Shown here: piece by piece, positions 54,880 to 64,000 of the stretch | Numbering within the stretch: position 1 is the first letter of the stretch | How the letters are laid out: each line of letters starts with the position of its first letter | Assembly: GCF_001026905.1 (NCBI RefSeq) | Contig: NZ_LAQL01000002.1 | Coordinates: 248,001-312,000 of the forward strand | Reading direction: 5' to 3' | Source: Kiloniella spongiae | Lineage (GTDB): Bacteria > Pseudomonadota > Alphaproteobacteria > Kiloniellales > Kiloniellaceae | Length of the DNA: 64,000 nt | The notes under the pieces: model-generated | Databases searched by the model: none | Told to the model about the DNA's origin: nothing | The model's input: the letters and a program-made list of their open reading frames with translations, nothing else | Program-made: the position numbers and the translations under genes

Positions 54880-56100
54880 CTACTCCGCAGCCTGCGGCAA
54901 AGGTTTTGTTCCCCCTATGACAACCTCATTACCCGGCCTTGGGTCTCTCGGCACATTGAAGGCGAGGATCAGGGATATCACCGCCATGCCGGCACCCGCA
55001 GCAAAGACCATCCACATGGCTTCGTCGGGGAAGGCATGGCCAAAGAGGACAGGAATAAAGACAGCCGGGATGTGGTTGATGGAAAAACTGACGCCAGAGG
55101 TTGAAGCAATATCTTTGGGATCGGCGATTTTCTGAAGATAGCTTTTCTGTGCGATGGCAAAAGAAAAGAACAAGTGATCCAGTACGTAGAGAACGGCCCC
55201 TATCCAAGCTTCAGCGACCAAGGCATAGCCGGAAAACACCAAAATAAGGCCGATGTATTCACAGATCAGGGCACGGCGTTCGCCCCAGCGAGAGATAAAT
55301 TTCCCGATCTTGGGTGCGAGCCAGAAGTTAATGGCCTGGTTCACCAGGTAGAGCATGGTGATTTCAGCAACGGAAAAATCAAACTTCACCACCATCATAA
55401 AGCTGGCAAAGGCGACGAAAATCTGGCGACGCGCACCGCCCATAAAGGTCAGGGCATAAAAGAGCCAATAGCGTTTACGCAAGATCATCTTTTTGTGTTG
55501 CACTTCCTTTGGTGAATAGGACGGGAAGGCAAGCACAACAAACAGAACCATCAGAATGGTCATCGTGCCGCCCGCCAAATAGACCCATTTGTAATCAAGA
55601 CCAAAGAAGGTGAAGATCACCCAGATCATACCGTAAGCAATGATCGACGCGATGGACCGTGCAGACAGTTGCCGTCCCATGGAAAGAGGCGCTCTTTCTT
55701 TATCAACCCACTGCAGGGTTAGCGACATCTGGACCGTTTCGTAATAGTGAAACCCGAACGACATAATCACCGTGGTCACATAGAGGCCGAAGGCGCTGGG
55801 GTAAAAGCCTGTGACGGCAACACCCACACCCAACAGGATCAAAGCCATCAGACCAAAGGTGCGCTCTTTGATAAAGAGCAGGAACAAAAGGGCACTCACC
55901 ACGAGGAGTCCCGGGATTTCACGCACGGATTGCAAGATACCGATTTCAGCCAGACCAAAGTCGGCCTTTTCCACAACAAAGTTATTCAGAAGGCTCATCC
56001 ATGTTGCAAAGGCCAAAGGCATCGCAGCAGAGAGAATAATCAGGCAACCTTCGGGTGTGCGCCAGACTTCCGGTTTGAGATAATGACCGAGAGGTTTCAT
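54880..56100 (-). CDS. Major facilitator superfamily transporter
   Basis: 406 aa with about 11-12 membrane helices and a central cytosolic loop after helix 6 (SYSPKEVQHKK). PLAFATWMSLLNNFVVE in TM1 and QWVDKERAPLSMGRQ in the loop are typical of MFS carriers. The substrate is unknown. An AraC-type regulator is transcribed divergently 117 bases away, the usual arrangement for a regulator of its transporter. Confidence 0.85.
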   Translation of the reverse strand: MKPLGHYLKPEVWRTPEGCLIILSAAMPLAFATWMSLLNNFVVEKADFGLAEIGILQSVREIPGLLVVSALLFLLFIKERTFGLMALILLGVGVAVTGFYPSAFGLYVTTVIMSFGFHYYETVQMSLTLQWVDKERAPLSMGRQLSARSIASIIAYGMIWVIFTFFGLDYKWVYLAGGTMTILMVLFVVLAFPSYSPKEVQHKKMILRKRYWLFYALTFMGGARRQIFVAFASFMMVVKFDFSVAEITMLYLVNQAINFWLAPKIGKFISRWGERRALICEYIGLILVFSGYALVAEAWIGAVLYVLDHLFFSFAIAQKSYLQKIADPKDIASTSGVSFSINHIPAVFIPVLFGHAFPDEAMWMVFAAGAGMAVISLILAFNVPRDPRPGNEVVIGGTKPLPQAAE

Positions 56101-56217
56101 ATGTTATTTTCCATCAAGACCTTTTTTATTGTCGCTACAATAGACATAGCGAATAAGACTGTCTTGCGCTATCATGCCATATGGTATCGACAAACGGACA
56201 ATAATTTACAAAATACC

Positions 56218-57018
56218 ATGAGAATTGAACCGCCCACCGACCAACCACTCGTATCCAAACCAAATGATGTGCCAGAGCAACTGGTACGCCCTGTTATGGT
56301 TCGCGCTGCCAATATGCGCCCCGGCAGACGTGTCTTGCCACACAGTCATACTTGGTGTCAGCTGGCCTATGCTGCCGAGGGTGTTCTTGCAATCTACACA
56401 GATCAAGGCAGTTGGGTTGTGCCCCCACAACGGGCCGTGTGGATTCCACATGAAACAGACCACGAAGTCTATTCACCTCATGGTTCGAAATGGCGAGCGC
56501 TGCACTTGGACAAAGAATTTTCCCAAGGTATGCCTGATAACTGTTGCGTTATTTCGGTCTCTAAACTGTTAAGGGAAATGTTGATTCACGCCGCCACTCT
56601 ACCCGTCGAATATGATGAACAAGGCGCAGACGGACGAATGATGCAGGTCCTTATGGATCAGATCCGGGCAGCCAGAACGGTTCCCCTTCACTTACCCCTT
56701 CCTCAGGATCTCAGATTGCGCCGCGTTACCGAGTGTTTGATACACAGTCCTTCTGATCCGCGGGGATTGGAAGATCTCGCCAGCGATGTGGGGGCCAGTA
56801 GCCGTACACTTGCCAGACTGTTTTCCAAGGAGCTTGGTATGACCTTTCGCCAATGGCGCAGCCAATGCCGCCTGATGGCATCCATGGAACGCCTGGCCCT
56901 TGGTGAACCCGTGACCTCTGTCGCCATTGATCTCGGCTATGACAGCCCCAGTGCTTTCATCGCCATGTTCAAACGGACTCTGGGAAAACCGCCTGCCGCC
57001 TATTTTGCAGCTCAATAA
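56218..57018 (+). CDS. AraC-family transcriptional regulator
   Basis: 266 aa from MRIEPPTDQP; the same frame is open upstream to 55747 only as antisense of the MFS gene. N-terminal cupin-like sensing domain (VLPHSHTWCQLAYAAEGVL, VPPQRAVWIPHETDHEV) and C-terminal double HTH (LEDLASDVGASSRTLARLF, VAIDLGYDSPSAFIAMFKRT). It probably controls the divergent MFS gene. Confidence 0.92.
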   Translation: MRIEPPTDQPLVSKPNDVPEQLVRPVMVRAANMRPGRRVLPHSHTWCQLAYAAEGVLAIYTDQGSWVVPPQRAVWIPHETDHEVYSPHGSKWRALHLDKEFSQGMPDNCCVISVSKLLREMLIHAATLPVEYDEQGADGRMMQVLMDQIRAARTVPLHLPLPQDLRLRRVTECLIHSPSDPRGLEDLASDVGASSRTLARLFSKELGMTFRQWRSQCRLMASMERLALGEPVTSVAIDLGYDSPSAFIAMFKRTLGKPPAAYFAAQ

Positions 57019-57183
57019 ATCTGCAGAAAAACTTTGATGAACTTAAACAACATCAATCCAAATTCAAAAAACATTTCGATTAACTACATATACCCTAGAT
57101 CAACAAATTGATCGTATCAGCCAAGATTGTAATACTAGTATATGTTAGCCATAACGGATTACGATCATCGCCCTCTATTATAG

Positions 57184-59517
57184 CTATTGGACTTCTTCTG
57201 TACGTGGCGGAACTAACATAGATTGAAGAGTCTCAACTCTTATTTGATAAGTATTCAAAACTTGAGAGATCTCCTGCTGTATTTTCACAAGTTCATCTTT
57301 ATCAGGCTGTGTCGAGCTTGAATTAACTCCACCTGACATTTTAGAAATTTGAACCCAATCGGAAACACCAACCTCTATGATTTCAGGTCCCTTTCCAGAA
57401 GCGTGCGCAATCAATTCAACAGATGAATCATGTTGATTTTGTGCATCAACATCGACCAAAGAAGTTAAAGTATGATCTTTTTTAAGTGCATCAGCAAAAG
57501 ACTTCATCGTTGCAATCATTTTATCATTATTACTCTTTCCAGCCACAGTATCTATTTGGATTTCGTTTACTACCGATGGAGAGATCTTAAAAGTGTATAC
57601 AGTTCCGCGAACAATTACACGATCACCATCCTCTGGTAATTTATTGAGAGAAAAAGTTGCTGAAGCTTTTTGACTTTCATCAGGTTTCCCCTCTTTCAAT
57701 GGTAATTCAACATGACGTTTTCCTCCCCAGCTACCAAAAACAGACGCGGAAAGAGGAAAATCATTTCCTGAAGCACCCAGTGTTTTATGTTCCACCATCA
57801 TAATTCTTTGATCAGAAACACTAAGAGATACTTGGTGCGATGTATAATCCGAGGGTAAACTTTCAACTGCCACTTTAAGATTGTTCAACGTTGCAGCTTT
57901 ATCCCCATCTGTAATCAATACTTTGGTGATTTCATTTTCCGCCAGACTTTTAGCAAACACCATACGAGCATTACCAATTTGTATGCTTTGACCGTCAGTT
58001 GGCATTTCATTGAATTGAATACGCCCCATCGAAGCTTTGCCGGTCGCAGTTTCTGCAGCAACCTTATGAATTTCTGTAAGCCGCTGTTTAAGTGTCGCTA
58101 ATTGCTTGACTGTATTATTACGAAAGCTCTGCAATCCTCCCCTATTTCCCACAGATGGATCGTTCTCTAAGGCATCGTTCCCAAATGCCATACGGCGCCC
58201 TGCTTCAGCAGCTTCCAAAGCTTGTCGATTTGATGCTACTGCCACTGCGTTTGCTCCCAGAGCATCACCTTTTTCTAACAAACTCAAAGCGGCTCCACCT
58301 CCGCCAGATGCAAGAGTTACAGCCGTTTTCAAAAACGCTTTACCTACTTGGCCATAGGAATCAACCAGTTCAGCGGGGTCATTAGAAAAAGTTTTCAAAT
58401 TCCAGTTCCCAATATCATCTTTGATAAAGGCCATAGCAACATCCCCCTGACCACTTGCATAGGCCGTATTAATTTTTGACCAATTGTGATCTGCATAAAG
58501 CCGCTGGATACCAACGACTCTGCTTTCTGCTGATCCATTGGTGAAGGCATCATACAGATGTCCAATAAATGGCCTGTTCCAGACTGCCAAGTTGATAAAG
58601 TCCGTTGAAGAGGAAGCGCGTAAATATGCACTCAGGGGCTGATAACGACGATTCACAGACAATTGTTTTTCCAACACATCTGCTTTTGATTGTAGCTGAT
58701 TGCTCAATTCAGCAGCACCCGTTGCATAGCCCTGTAAAATAGATGCTATGGCTTCTGAATTCGTCATTACCACAACCTGGCTTTGTGCCCAAAAGAAAGA
58801 GGATGCTTTCATTGCAATCGCAAGCTCTGAAACCGCAGCAATCGTTTTTCTCGCCTTCCCTTGGAAGTCTCTTATCTTCTGTTCGCAGGCTGCCTTTTGA
58901 CTGGCATCATCATTACAAACTTGAGCAATGCCGCCATTTCCATACAACGCGTCATCAGCAATTTTCATGGCTTTTTGAACAGCATGTACCCAAACCAAAA
59001 ACCTTTGAATATCTTGATGAATTTGAGCAGCATGGAGACAAGACATATCATCTAATTTACTAAACGCCCCTCCTCCTTGTTTCATTAAATTGGGTGAGGA
59101 ACACCAATGCCCCTCATCTTCTGAAGTTGGGCTAGCATAAGATCCCCAAATAACGCCACGTTCTATTTCTTGAGTGTGATTAAGATCAAGATCCGGTCTA
59201 ACCTTCACAGATTTAGGTTTGACCGGATCTGAACTGGGTAAATATCCCTGTGAATTCGCAAGCGTCAAAAGAGTATCGTCAAGGTAGGACAAAACAACGG
59301 ACGTCTGTTTGGTTAACCCCATCAACTCGCCCCACTGCACATCAGGTTCTTTCGAAAGCGGGCCTTTATAAACTTCAACCTCAATCCGCATTGAGGCCCC
59401 ACCTGACAAAAATCCATCCGCTAATGATATAAAGGGAAATGTAATAGCAAACAAACCTAGTATTAATGACATAATCAAACACTTTAAGCGCTCTATACTC
59501 TCTGACAATTTCCTCAT
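57184..59517 (-). CDS. Large exported protein with tail-sheath-like repeats
   Basis: 777 aa. N-terminal hydrophobic signal (~12-33, ending SLADG). The middle (~150-480) is mainly helical. Two related ~100-residue units follow, starting at ~497 (IQFNEMPTDGQSIQIGNARM) and ~620 (TFSLNKLPEDGDRVIVRG); both have the DG..I.IG..x.F, threonine- or lysine-led helix and SGN/SGKG pattern seen in phage tail-sheath and flagellar repeats. A C-terminal helix closes the protein. Its start overlaps the stop of the upstream lipoprotein gene (ATGA type), so the two are coupled. No named family recognised. Confidence 0.7.
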   Translation of the reverse strand: MRKLSESIERLKCLIMSLILGLFAITFPFISLADGFLSGGASMRIEVEVYKGPLSKEPDVQWGELMGLTKQTSVVLSYLDDTLLTLANSQGYLPSSDPVKPKSVKVRPDLDLNHTQEIERGVIWGSYASPTSEDEGHWCSSPNLMKQGGGAFSKLDDMSCLHAAQIHQDIQRFLVWVHAVQKAMKIADDALYGNGGIAQVCNDDASQKAACEQKIRDFQGKARKTIAAVSELAIAMKASSFFWAQSQVVVMTNSEAIASILQGYATGAAELSNQLQSKADVLEKQLSVNRRYQPLSAYLRASSSTDFINLAVWNRPFIGHLYDAFTNGSAESRVVGIQRLYADHNWSKINTAYASGQGDVAMAFIKDDIGNWNLKTFSNDPAELVDSYGQVGKAFLKTAVTLASGGGGAALSLLEKGDALGANAVAVASNRQALEAAEAGRRMAFGNDALENDPSVGNRGGLQSFRNNTVKQLATLKQRLTEIHKVAAETATGKASMGRIQFNEMPTDGQSIQIGNARMVFAKSLAENEITKVLITDGDKAATLNNLKVAVESLPSDYTSHQVSLSVSDQRIMMVEHKTLGASGNDFPLSASVFGSWGGKRHVELPLKEGKPDESQKASATFSLNKLPEDGDRVIVRGTVYTFKISPSVVNEIQIDTVAGKSNNDKMIATMKSFADALKKDHTLTSLVDVDAQNQHDSSVELIAHASGKGPEIIEVGVSDWVQISKMSGGVNSSSTQPDKDELVKIQQEISQVLNTYQIRVETLQSMLVPPRTEEVQ

Positions 59518-61325
59518 TCTTTCTCCCCCCTCAACAGATCAATCAATATCTGCACGGTATTACTATCGAGCTTTTCAACTGAGGTCCTGTCCACAACTCT
59601 TTTCGCTTTTGAAATATTCAGTTGCTCCTGAACAAGTGGCAAAATTTGAGCACTGCTCGTAGCTTCCTGTTTCAGCACTTGATCCGACACTTTTTTCAAA
59701 GAAGAAATAAGCGGCTTGGCACTACTCGTCATTGCCATGATAAGGCGCTCATCCTGATCAAAAGTACGCCAACCTTCAGGGCCTAAAACCTGGAATCCCC
59801 GACGCCGTTGAAAGCCTTTCGAACAAACATTATCCGAGGCATTTGATAATTGAGAAGTAATTTCTTTTTTAAGTAGATTACTGAGCCCCTGAGAAGAACT
59901 TGCCCCAATAGCCATGTTAGTAACAGCCTTATCCGTAAGGACACCAACCGCCTTCAAAACAGCTTTGTCTGGCCATCCTTCTTGATTAAGACTCATCTGA
60001 GCAGGACTTGATGCTTCCGGCAAAGTATACACCAGATTGAAAGCTCCCCCCTGTTGCATTTCAAATGGAATAATCCAGATACTTTCATTGTCAGGGTCCG
60101 TATAAGCAGCGAAACGTTTTTTGAAATCAGCATCGTGATTCATTGTCTCAACCAGCTTCATAAGCGTTTCATCAAGATTGGAACCCGTGACCACCTGCCT
60201 ACCAATCGGTGTTTTATCTTTAGCTATAAATTCGAATTCAATTTGATCAATTTTGAATTTTGGTAACAAAAGGTCCTGTGAAGGAATAGGATTAGCAGAG
60301 AATTTTATTTTTGCTTTCTTCAAAGAAAGCTTTTCTAACTCTTTCTTGATTTCCTCTGCATTACTCTTTAGACTAGCTATCTGTGTCGTGATACTTTTCA
60401 TTTCCGCCAAATACCAAGATCTATCAGATCGATTAATGATCGAGGCAAGATTATTAAGAGATCGTTTAGCAGAATCAAGACTACCATGAGATTGGGAAAT
60501 AAGAGTTAGAGCATCGCTGTACGCTGTTTTTGCCTTTTTCTTCGCTTCTGCAGTAGGAACGTCAGGAACAGAGGTAACAACCATCTTGGCCGCTTTTACC
60601 TTTTCTCCTAGATTACCCTGCACTTTAGAGGCGTTAGCTGCCAGAGCTACACTCTCATCCGCTAATCTCGCTAGCGAATTCTCAGTATCTACTAAATCAG
60701 GAGTCTCTGATTCAATAGGGGGCTTAACCATCTCTATGATTGTTTTCTTTATTTCTTGTTGAATTATCTTTCTTATAGTTACGGATTCAGCTGGTTCTGC
60801 ATCTATATTCTTATATGCAGCTTCTCCATTCAATTCTTTATATAAAGCCAGCAATTTATCCAAACGATGCTCTGCATCTTTGCGGAAAGATCGTGCCTCG
60901 GCTTGCTTCCTTGATACAAACTGAGGCTGACCTGTTTCTTTATGTGTTTGAATAGTCGCACCGAAAGGGTCTATTTCTTGTTTTCGTAAAGTACCAGATT
61001 CAAACTTAACTTCTGAAGCCAAAGCGTTTGCTTTACCTGTCATACGAAACCGATAAAGAGAATCTGTAAGAATTCTTCCTCCGACAATCGGATTAACAAA
61101 AGGAGAGCTTGTTTTGGCTCCGTTTGAAATCAGTTTCGAATCATCAGGTTGTAAGCCACCGCAAACATCAAATACTCGGAAATAATAGGTTGTACGGAAA
61201 CGGACATTCGTGTCTTGATTTTCCGGATTAACGCCCTTACGCACATGAATAAAATCTGGAGTTCCGCATGCATTCAAGCTCAGAACAATTAGAACCGCAC
61301 AGCTGGATAATAGTCTTTTTTTCAT
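59514..61325 (-). CDS. Large lipoprotein of unknown function
   Basis: 603 aa from MKKRLLSSCA, with a G-rich ribosome site at the right distance; the longer frame would add 59 residues. Lipobox SLNAC (Cys20). Helical coiled-coil region ~215-340, then a strand-rich unit ~345-435 (IDQIEFEFIAKDKTPIG, VVTGSNLDETLMKLVE) that resembles the repeats of the partner protein, then a conserved-looking RRRGFQVLGPEGWRTFDQDE. It is probably anchored in the outer membrane, facing the periplasm. First gene of a two-gene operon. Confidence 0.72.
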   Translation of the reverse strand: MKKRLLSSCAVLIVLSLNACGTPDFIHVRKGVNPENQDTNVRFRTTYYFRVFDVCGGLQPDDSKLISNGAKTSSPFVNPIVGGRILTDSLYRFRMTGKANALASEVKFESGTLRKQEIDPFGATIQTHKETGQPQFVSRKQAEARSFRKDAEHRLDKLLALYKELNGEAAYKNIDAEPAESVTIRKIIQQEIKKTIIEMVKPPIESETPDLVDTENSLARLADESVALAANASKVQGNLGEKVKAAKMVVTSVPDVPTAEAKKKAKTAYSDALTLISQSHGSLDSAKRSLNNLASIINRSDRSWYLAEMKSITTQIASLKSNAEEIKKELEKLSLKKAKIKFSANPIPSQDLLLPKFKIDQIEFEFIAKDKTPIGRQVVTGSNLDETLMKLVETMNHDADFKKRFAAYTDPDNESIWIIPFEMQQGGAFNLVYTLPEASSPAQMSLNQEGWPDKAVLKAVGVLTDKAVTNMAIGASSSQGLSNLLKKEITSQLSNASDNVCSKGFQRRRGFQVLGPEGWRTFDQDERLIMAMTSSAKPLISSLKKVSDQVLKQEATSSAQILPLVQEQLNISKAKRVVDRTSVEKLDSNTVQILIDLLRGEKE

Positions 61326-61537
61326 GACCACCCCCCCCTTTTTTACGTTCACCGCCCCTACAAAGCTTGATACATAATCGCTTCTAATGTCAATAAAATT
61401 CAACCCAAGGTTATTGGGAGCAAAATTATAAATCGCAATAGTGAAAGAAAGGAGGAGTACGAAATGTATTCTGAATTCCAGGCCCAAAACGCACAAATTC
61501 AAAGCTCACACGGCCAGGCATGAACACACATGTTCAA

Positions 61538-61570
61538 TAAAAAAAGCCACGCATTTCTGCGTGACTTTTC
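61538..61570 (-). terminator. BCCT gene terminator
   Basis: GCCACGCA and TGCGTGAC arms (one mismatch) with a TTTC loop; on the minus strand the hairpin ends in seven T, 20 bases after the BCCT stop. Confidence 0.9.
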
Positions 61571-61589
61571 TTTCATTAGGCTTAAATGC

Positions 61590-63440
61590 TTATTCAGCTG
61601 CTTGCGTCGTCTCTGCGATCTTCTCTCTGTGATTATCTCTATAGAGAGCTTTGGCAAGAGAGATCACCATCAGAACCATGACCATGGTAAAGGGCAACGC
61701 CCCAATGATCATCGCATTCTGTAGCGCCCCAAACGGGTTGGCTTCTGCACCGCTATTACCAGCAATAATCAAAGCACCGATTACACTGGTTAGAATAACA
61801 CCCCAGATAATGCGGTGTTTGATGCCTGTATCCTGCTCACCACCAGACATAATGGTATTCATCACCAAAATACCAGAGTCAGCAGATGTCACCAGGAAGG
61901 TCATAATGAGCACAACACACATAATGGTTAAACCGGATAGTGTGCCACCTGAAAGCATCTGACCAAGAGTCACAAACAGCTTTGCAGTATTGGATGCACC
62001 AAGAATTGCGCCATCAGCACCACCTGTTAGCTCCAGATCAATTGCTGTTCCACCAAGAATCGTCATCCAAAGGAAACAAACAATGGCTGGTGCAATTACA
62101 CATCCGAGGATGAATTCGCGAACGGTACGACCTTTGGAAATACGCGCAAGGAAGAGACCAACAAATGGAGAGAATGCAATCCACCAAGCCCAATAAAAGG
62201 TTGTCCAACCAGCTTGCCATCCGAACTGACGACCTTCTGTACCCGCAGCATAAAGAGCCGCAGCAAGTTCGTCTGAATTTTCAAGTGCCGTTACGGATGC
62301 AGGTAAAGTCTCTTTGAAACCATCCAGAGATCCCCATGCGTTGGTCGCACCACTAAAGATAGAAGCAATATCTTCGGCTGGCAGACCTTTGGCGACTTCC
62401 GGTAGTGCCATGGCAAACTCGTCAGCAGACAGTGGACCGTAAGCACCAAAAGACATTTGGGTGAAGTGAATGATATAATCTACCAGGCTTGATCCAAAGG
62501 TTGTCATGGCAAAGGCAAAGGAGCCAAAGAAAACAAATGTCAAAAGCAGGATTATTGACAGCACCAGATTGAGGTTCGAGAGGTACTTGATACCACGACC
62601 AACACCGGAAACCGCAGACAGAATTGAAAGGCCCATAATAATGAACAGGGCCGCAAGCAAGCCAACAACACTTGGTTTTGGCGCTTCGGCATCACCGTTC
62701 ATGAGCCAACTCATATCAGTAACGGCGTAAACGCCATCAACAAACTGACTAACACCAAATCCAATCGTTACAGAAACACCAAGAATGGTCGCAACAACAC
62801 CTAGAACATCAACAATATGACCAAAAGGTCCATTGATCATCTTGCCAAAAAGCGGTGTAAGTGCTGAACGGATCGTCAAAGGCATATCCCGCGTATAGGC
62901 ATAGTAAGCCAAGGAAAGCCCTGTGGTCACATAAATTGCCCAAGCATGGAAACCATAGTGCAGGAAGGTATAGCGATAGCCGGATTGAACTGCTTCTTCG
63001 GTATTTGGAACAACAGTACCATCAATGATAACCGGGTTTGAACCCCAGAGACCAAGAGGTTCCGCGGTCGCGAAGACCATCAAACCAACACCAAGGCCAG
63101 CACCAAACATCATCGAGAACCATGAAAAATTAGAAAATTCGGGCTTAACACCTTCAGCGCCCAGCCTTTTCCTGCCAGTTGCTGGTATCAAAGCAATAAT
63201 AAACAAGAAGAAAGCAAAACCGCCTACGGCGATAATGTAAAAAGTATTGAAGCTATTCAGGACGTTAGAGTTCAGGGCAGATAGGACGCTATTGGCATTG
63301 CCGGGCCAGACCAACGCCCATATAACAAGCAAGGCCATACTGATCTTACTGATTAGGGCAATGGGGACACTGTATCCCTCATAAAAGCCGCCCTCGGCCT
63401 TCTTGATCTCGAGATCAGTGAATGGTGGTTTGATTGACAT
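61590..63440 (-). CDS. BCCT-family betaine/choline/carnitine transporter
   Basis: 616 aa, 12 membrane helices. WTTFYWAWWIAFSPFVGLFLARISKGRT is the family signature (written here across helix 8, segments WTTFYWAWWIAFSPF and FLARISKGRTVREF). FGAGLGVGLMVFATAEPL in an early helix is the Na+/substrate segment of betaine-type members. It imports a quaternary ammonium or DMSP-like osmolyte. Members of ~600 aa without a long C-terminal sensor are common in marine bacteria. A GGGGAAAC site precedes the ATG. Confidence 0.94.
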   Translation of the reverse strand: MSIKPPFTDLEIKKAEGGFYEGYSVPIALISKISMALLVIWALVWPGNANSVLSALNSNVLNSFNTFYIIAVGGFAFFLFIIALIPATGRKRLGAEGVKPEFSNFSWFSMMFGAGLGVGLMVFATAEPLGLWGSNPVIIDGTVVPNTEEAVQSGYRYTFLHYGFHAWAIYVTTGLSLAYYAYTRDMPLTIRSALTPLFGKMINGPFGHIVDVLGVVATILGVSVTIGFGVSQFVDGVYAVTDMSWLMNGDAEAPKPSVVGLLAALFIIMGLSILSAVSGVGRGIKYLSNLNLVLSIILLLTFVFFGSFAFAMTTFGSSLVDYIIHFTQMSFGAYGPLSADEFAMALPEVAKGLPAEDIASIFSGATNAWGSLDGFKETLPASVTALENSDELAAALYAAGTEGRQFGWQAGWTTFYWAWWIAFSPFVGLFLARISKGRTVREFILGCVIAPAIVCFLWMTILGGTAIDLELTGGADGAILGASNTAKLFVTLGQMLSGGTLSGLTIMCVVLIMTFLVTSADSGILVMNTIMSGGEQDTGIKHRIIWGVILTSVIGALIIAGNSGAEANPFGALQNAMIIGALPFTMVMVLMVISLAKALYRDNHREKIAETTQAAE

Positions 63441-63782
63441 TATGTTTCCCCGTTTAGTTTTTTATTATCGTTTTTCGTTGTAACAGCATTATAAACTCTG
63501 ATTACTCAAAACAATTTTTGGCAAAAACGGGTGCAGTCGAGTACACCGAAGTATTTTTATTATCTATTTATGTCTTTGCAGAAAGCCCAAGTACGATTTC
63601 ACAGAGTTCAAACAGATAGCTGGCACAAGAGTACTTCATTTTTTCTGATAACGTTACATAAATATTACTTTAACTTCTCTACAAAGCTTCAGTCAAATTC
63701 AAATTATTTAAGTTTTTTACAGTAAAATTGAATTAAACTTAAAAATTATTGACCTACAAATCATGAATATATGAGAACAAAA
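63441..63782. other. Intergenic region upstream of the BCCT gene
   Basis: About 340 AT-rich bases holding the promoter side of the BCCT gene. A 64-codon plus-strand frame (63531-63725) has no ribosome site and odd composition, so I do not call it. Confidence 0.4.
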
Positions 63783-63819
63783 ATAAGGCAGAGCGATTTT
63801 CATTTTCGCCCTGCCTTAT
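63783..63819 (-). terminator. msrP terminator
   Basis: ATAAGGCAG pairs with CTGCCTTAT, extended by GCGA/TCGC with one bulge; the minus-strand copy runs into TTTTG. It lies 25 bases beyond the msrP stop. Confidence 0.9.
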
Positions 63820-63844
63820 CAAACTTTACCAGATGTTTTCGTAC

Positions 63845-64000
63845 TTAAGTATAGAGGCGTTCACCCTTAATATCTTTATAAAGGTCAGCAACTTCATCAG
63901 CATAGCCATTGAACAACGAAGTCGGCACTCGCTCGCTCTGCCCAAGTGGCTGTTCCGTTGCCTGGCTCCAGCGCGCGTGGGCAACTTCTGGGTTCACATT
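63845..64000 (-). CDS. msrP: Protein-methionine-sulfoxide reductase catalytic subunit, 3' end
   Basis: Partial: the last 51 codons up to TAA at 63845. The tail [18 protein letters not shown], then [15 protein letters not shown], matches the C-terminus of MsrP (YedY), the periplasmic molybdopterin enzyme that repairs oxidised methionines in envelope proteins. The rest lies beyond the window edge, as would the usual partner msrQ. Confidence 0.85.
   Translation of the reverse strand, partial: NVNPEVAHARWSQATEQPLGQSERVPTSLFNGYADEVADLYKDIKGERLYT

Noticed and set aside
55747-56217. 157-codon N-terminal extension of the AraC regulator
   Set aside because: The extension lies wholly within and opposite the MFS gene, and the family-typical protein starts at 56218.
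61326-61502. 59-residue N-terminal extension of the lipoprotein
   Set aside because: It would bury the lipobox signal peptide; the G-rich ribosome site supports the start at 61325.
63531-63725. 64-codon plus-strand frame upstream of the BCCT gene
   Set aside because: No ribosome site, Phe/Ser/Tyr-rich chance composition in AT-rich DNA, and it occupies the BCCT promoter side.

Overview
The window looks like a chromosomal segment of a marine, AT-leaning Alphaproteobacterium, probably of the Rhodospirillales/Kiloniellales/Thalassospira type. The support is indirect: a CpdR-type receiver, a MetZ-rhodanese pair, a trxB-LysR-ELM1-AsnC neighbourhood, WaaA, a BCCT osmolyte carrier, a phosphonate lyase of the PbfA type and a periplasmic MsrP. 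The genus call is an inference from gene content only.

Bases 1-16,500 form an AT-rich accessory (defence-like) island that ends next to a tRNA-Val gene. On the minus strand lies a tight operon: an XRE repressor-like gene, a two-helix membrane protein with a PLD-like sensor domain, a beta-RFAP-synthase-type GHMP protein, and a fusion of a HAM1/ITPase domain to a P-loop nucleotide-kinase-like domain. This is my best candidate for an undescribed nucleotide-centred conflict or signalling system. It is followed on the plus strand by small lipoprotein/membrane genes, a papain/transglutaminase-like protein, a GIY-YIG nuclease and a DUF6602-type protein. On the minus strand follow an Abi_C/HEPN-like protein, a compact stand-alone family A DNA polymerase-like protein, and a complete type I restriction-modification operon (hsdM-hsdS-hsdR). 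A degenerate inverted copy of the 5' half of tRNA-Val lies between hsdM and the intact tRNA.

Bases 17,000-51,000 are mostly core genome: CpdR, an N-formylglutamate amidohydrolase, a lytic transglycosylase, a cobalamin riboswitch in front of an orphan small protein, a MATE exporter, a two-component system, envelope glycan genes (GT4, WaaA, polysaccharide deacetylase, OmpA-like, a GtrABC-like flippase/GT2/GT-C cassette, PIG-L), DusA, a HAD/glutamine-amidotransferase/HD cluster, a phosphonate locus (LysR, PbfA, GNAT), MetZ with rhodanese, a diguanylate cyclase, and the AsnC/ELM1/TrxB/LysR block.

Bases 50,900-54,900 are a second, smaller plastic spot: a candidate structured RNA with UUCG-capped hairpins, a decayed BON-domain gene, a secreted metallopeptidase-like protein, a complete IS3-family (IS407-like) element with no obvious target duplication, a gene remnant, and an AT-rich zinc-ribbon/membrane/coiled-coil protein. 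The window closes with a divergent MFS/AraC pair, a two-gene operon of large exported proteins sharing a tail-sheath-like repeat, a BCCT transporter, and the 3' end of msrP.
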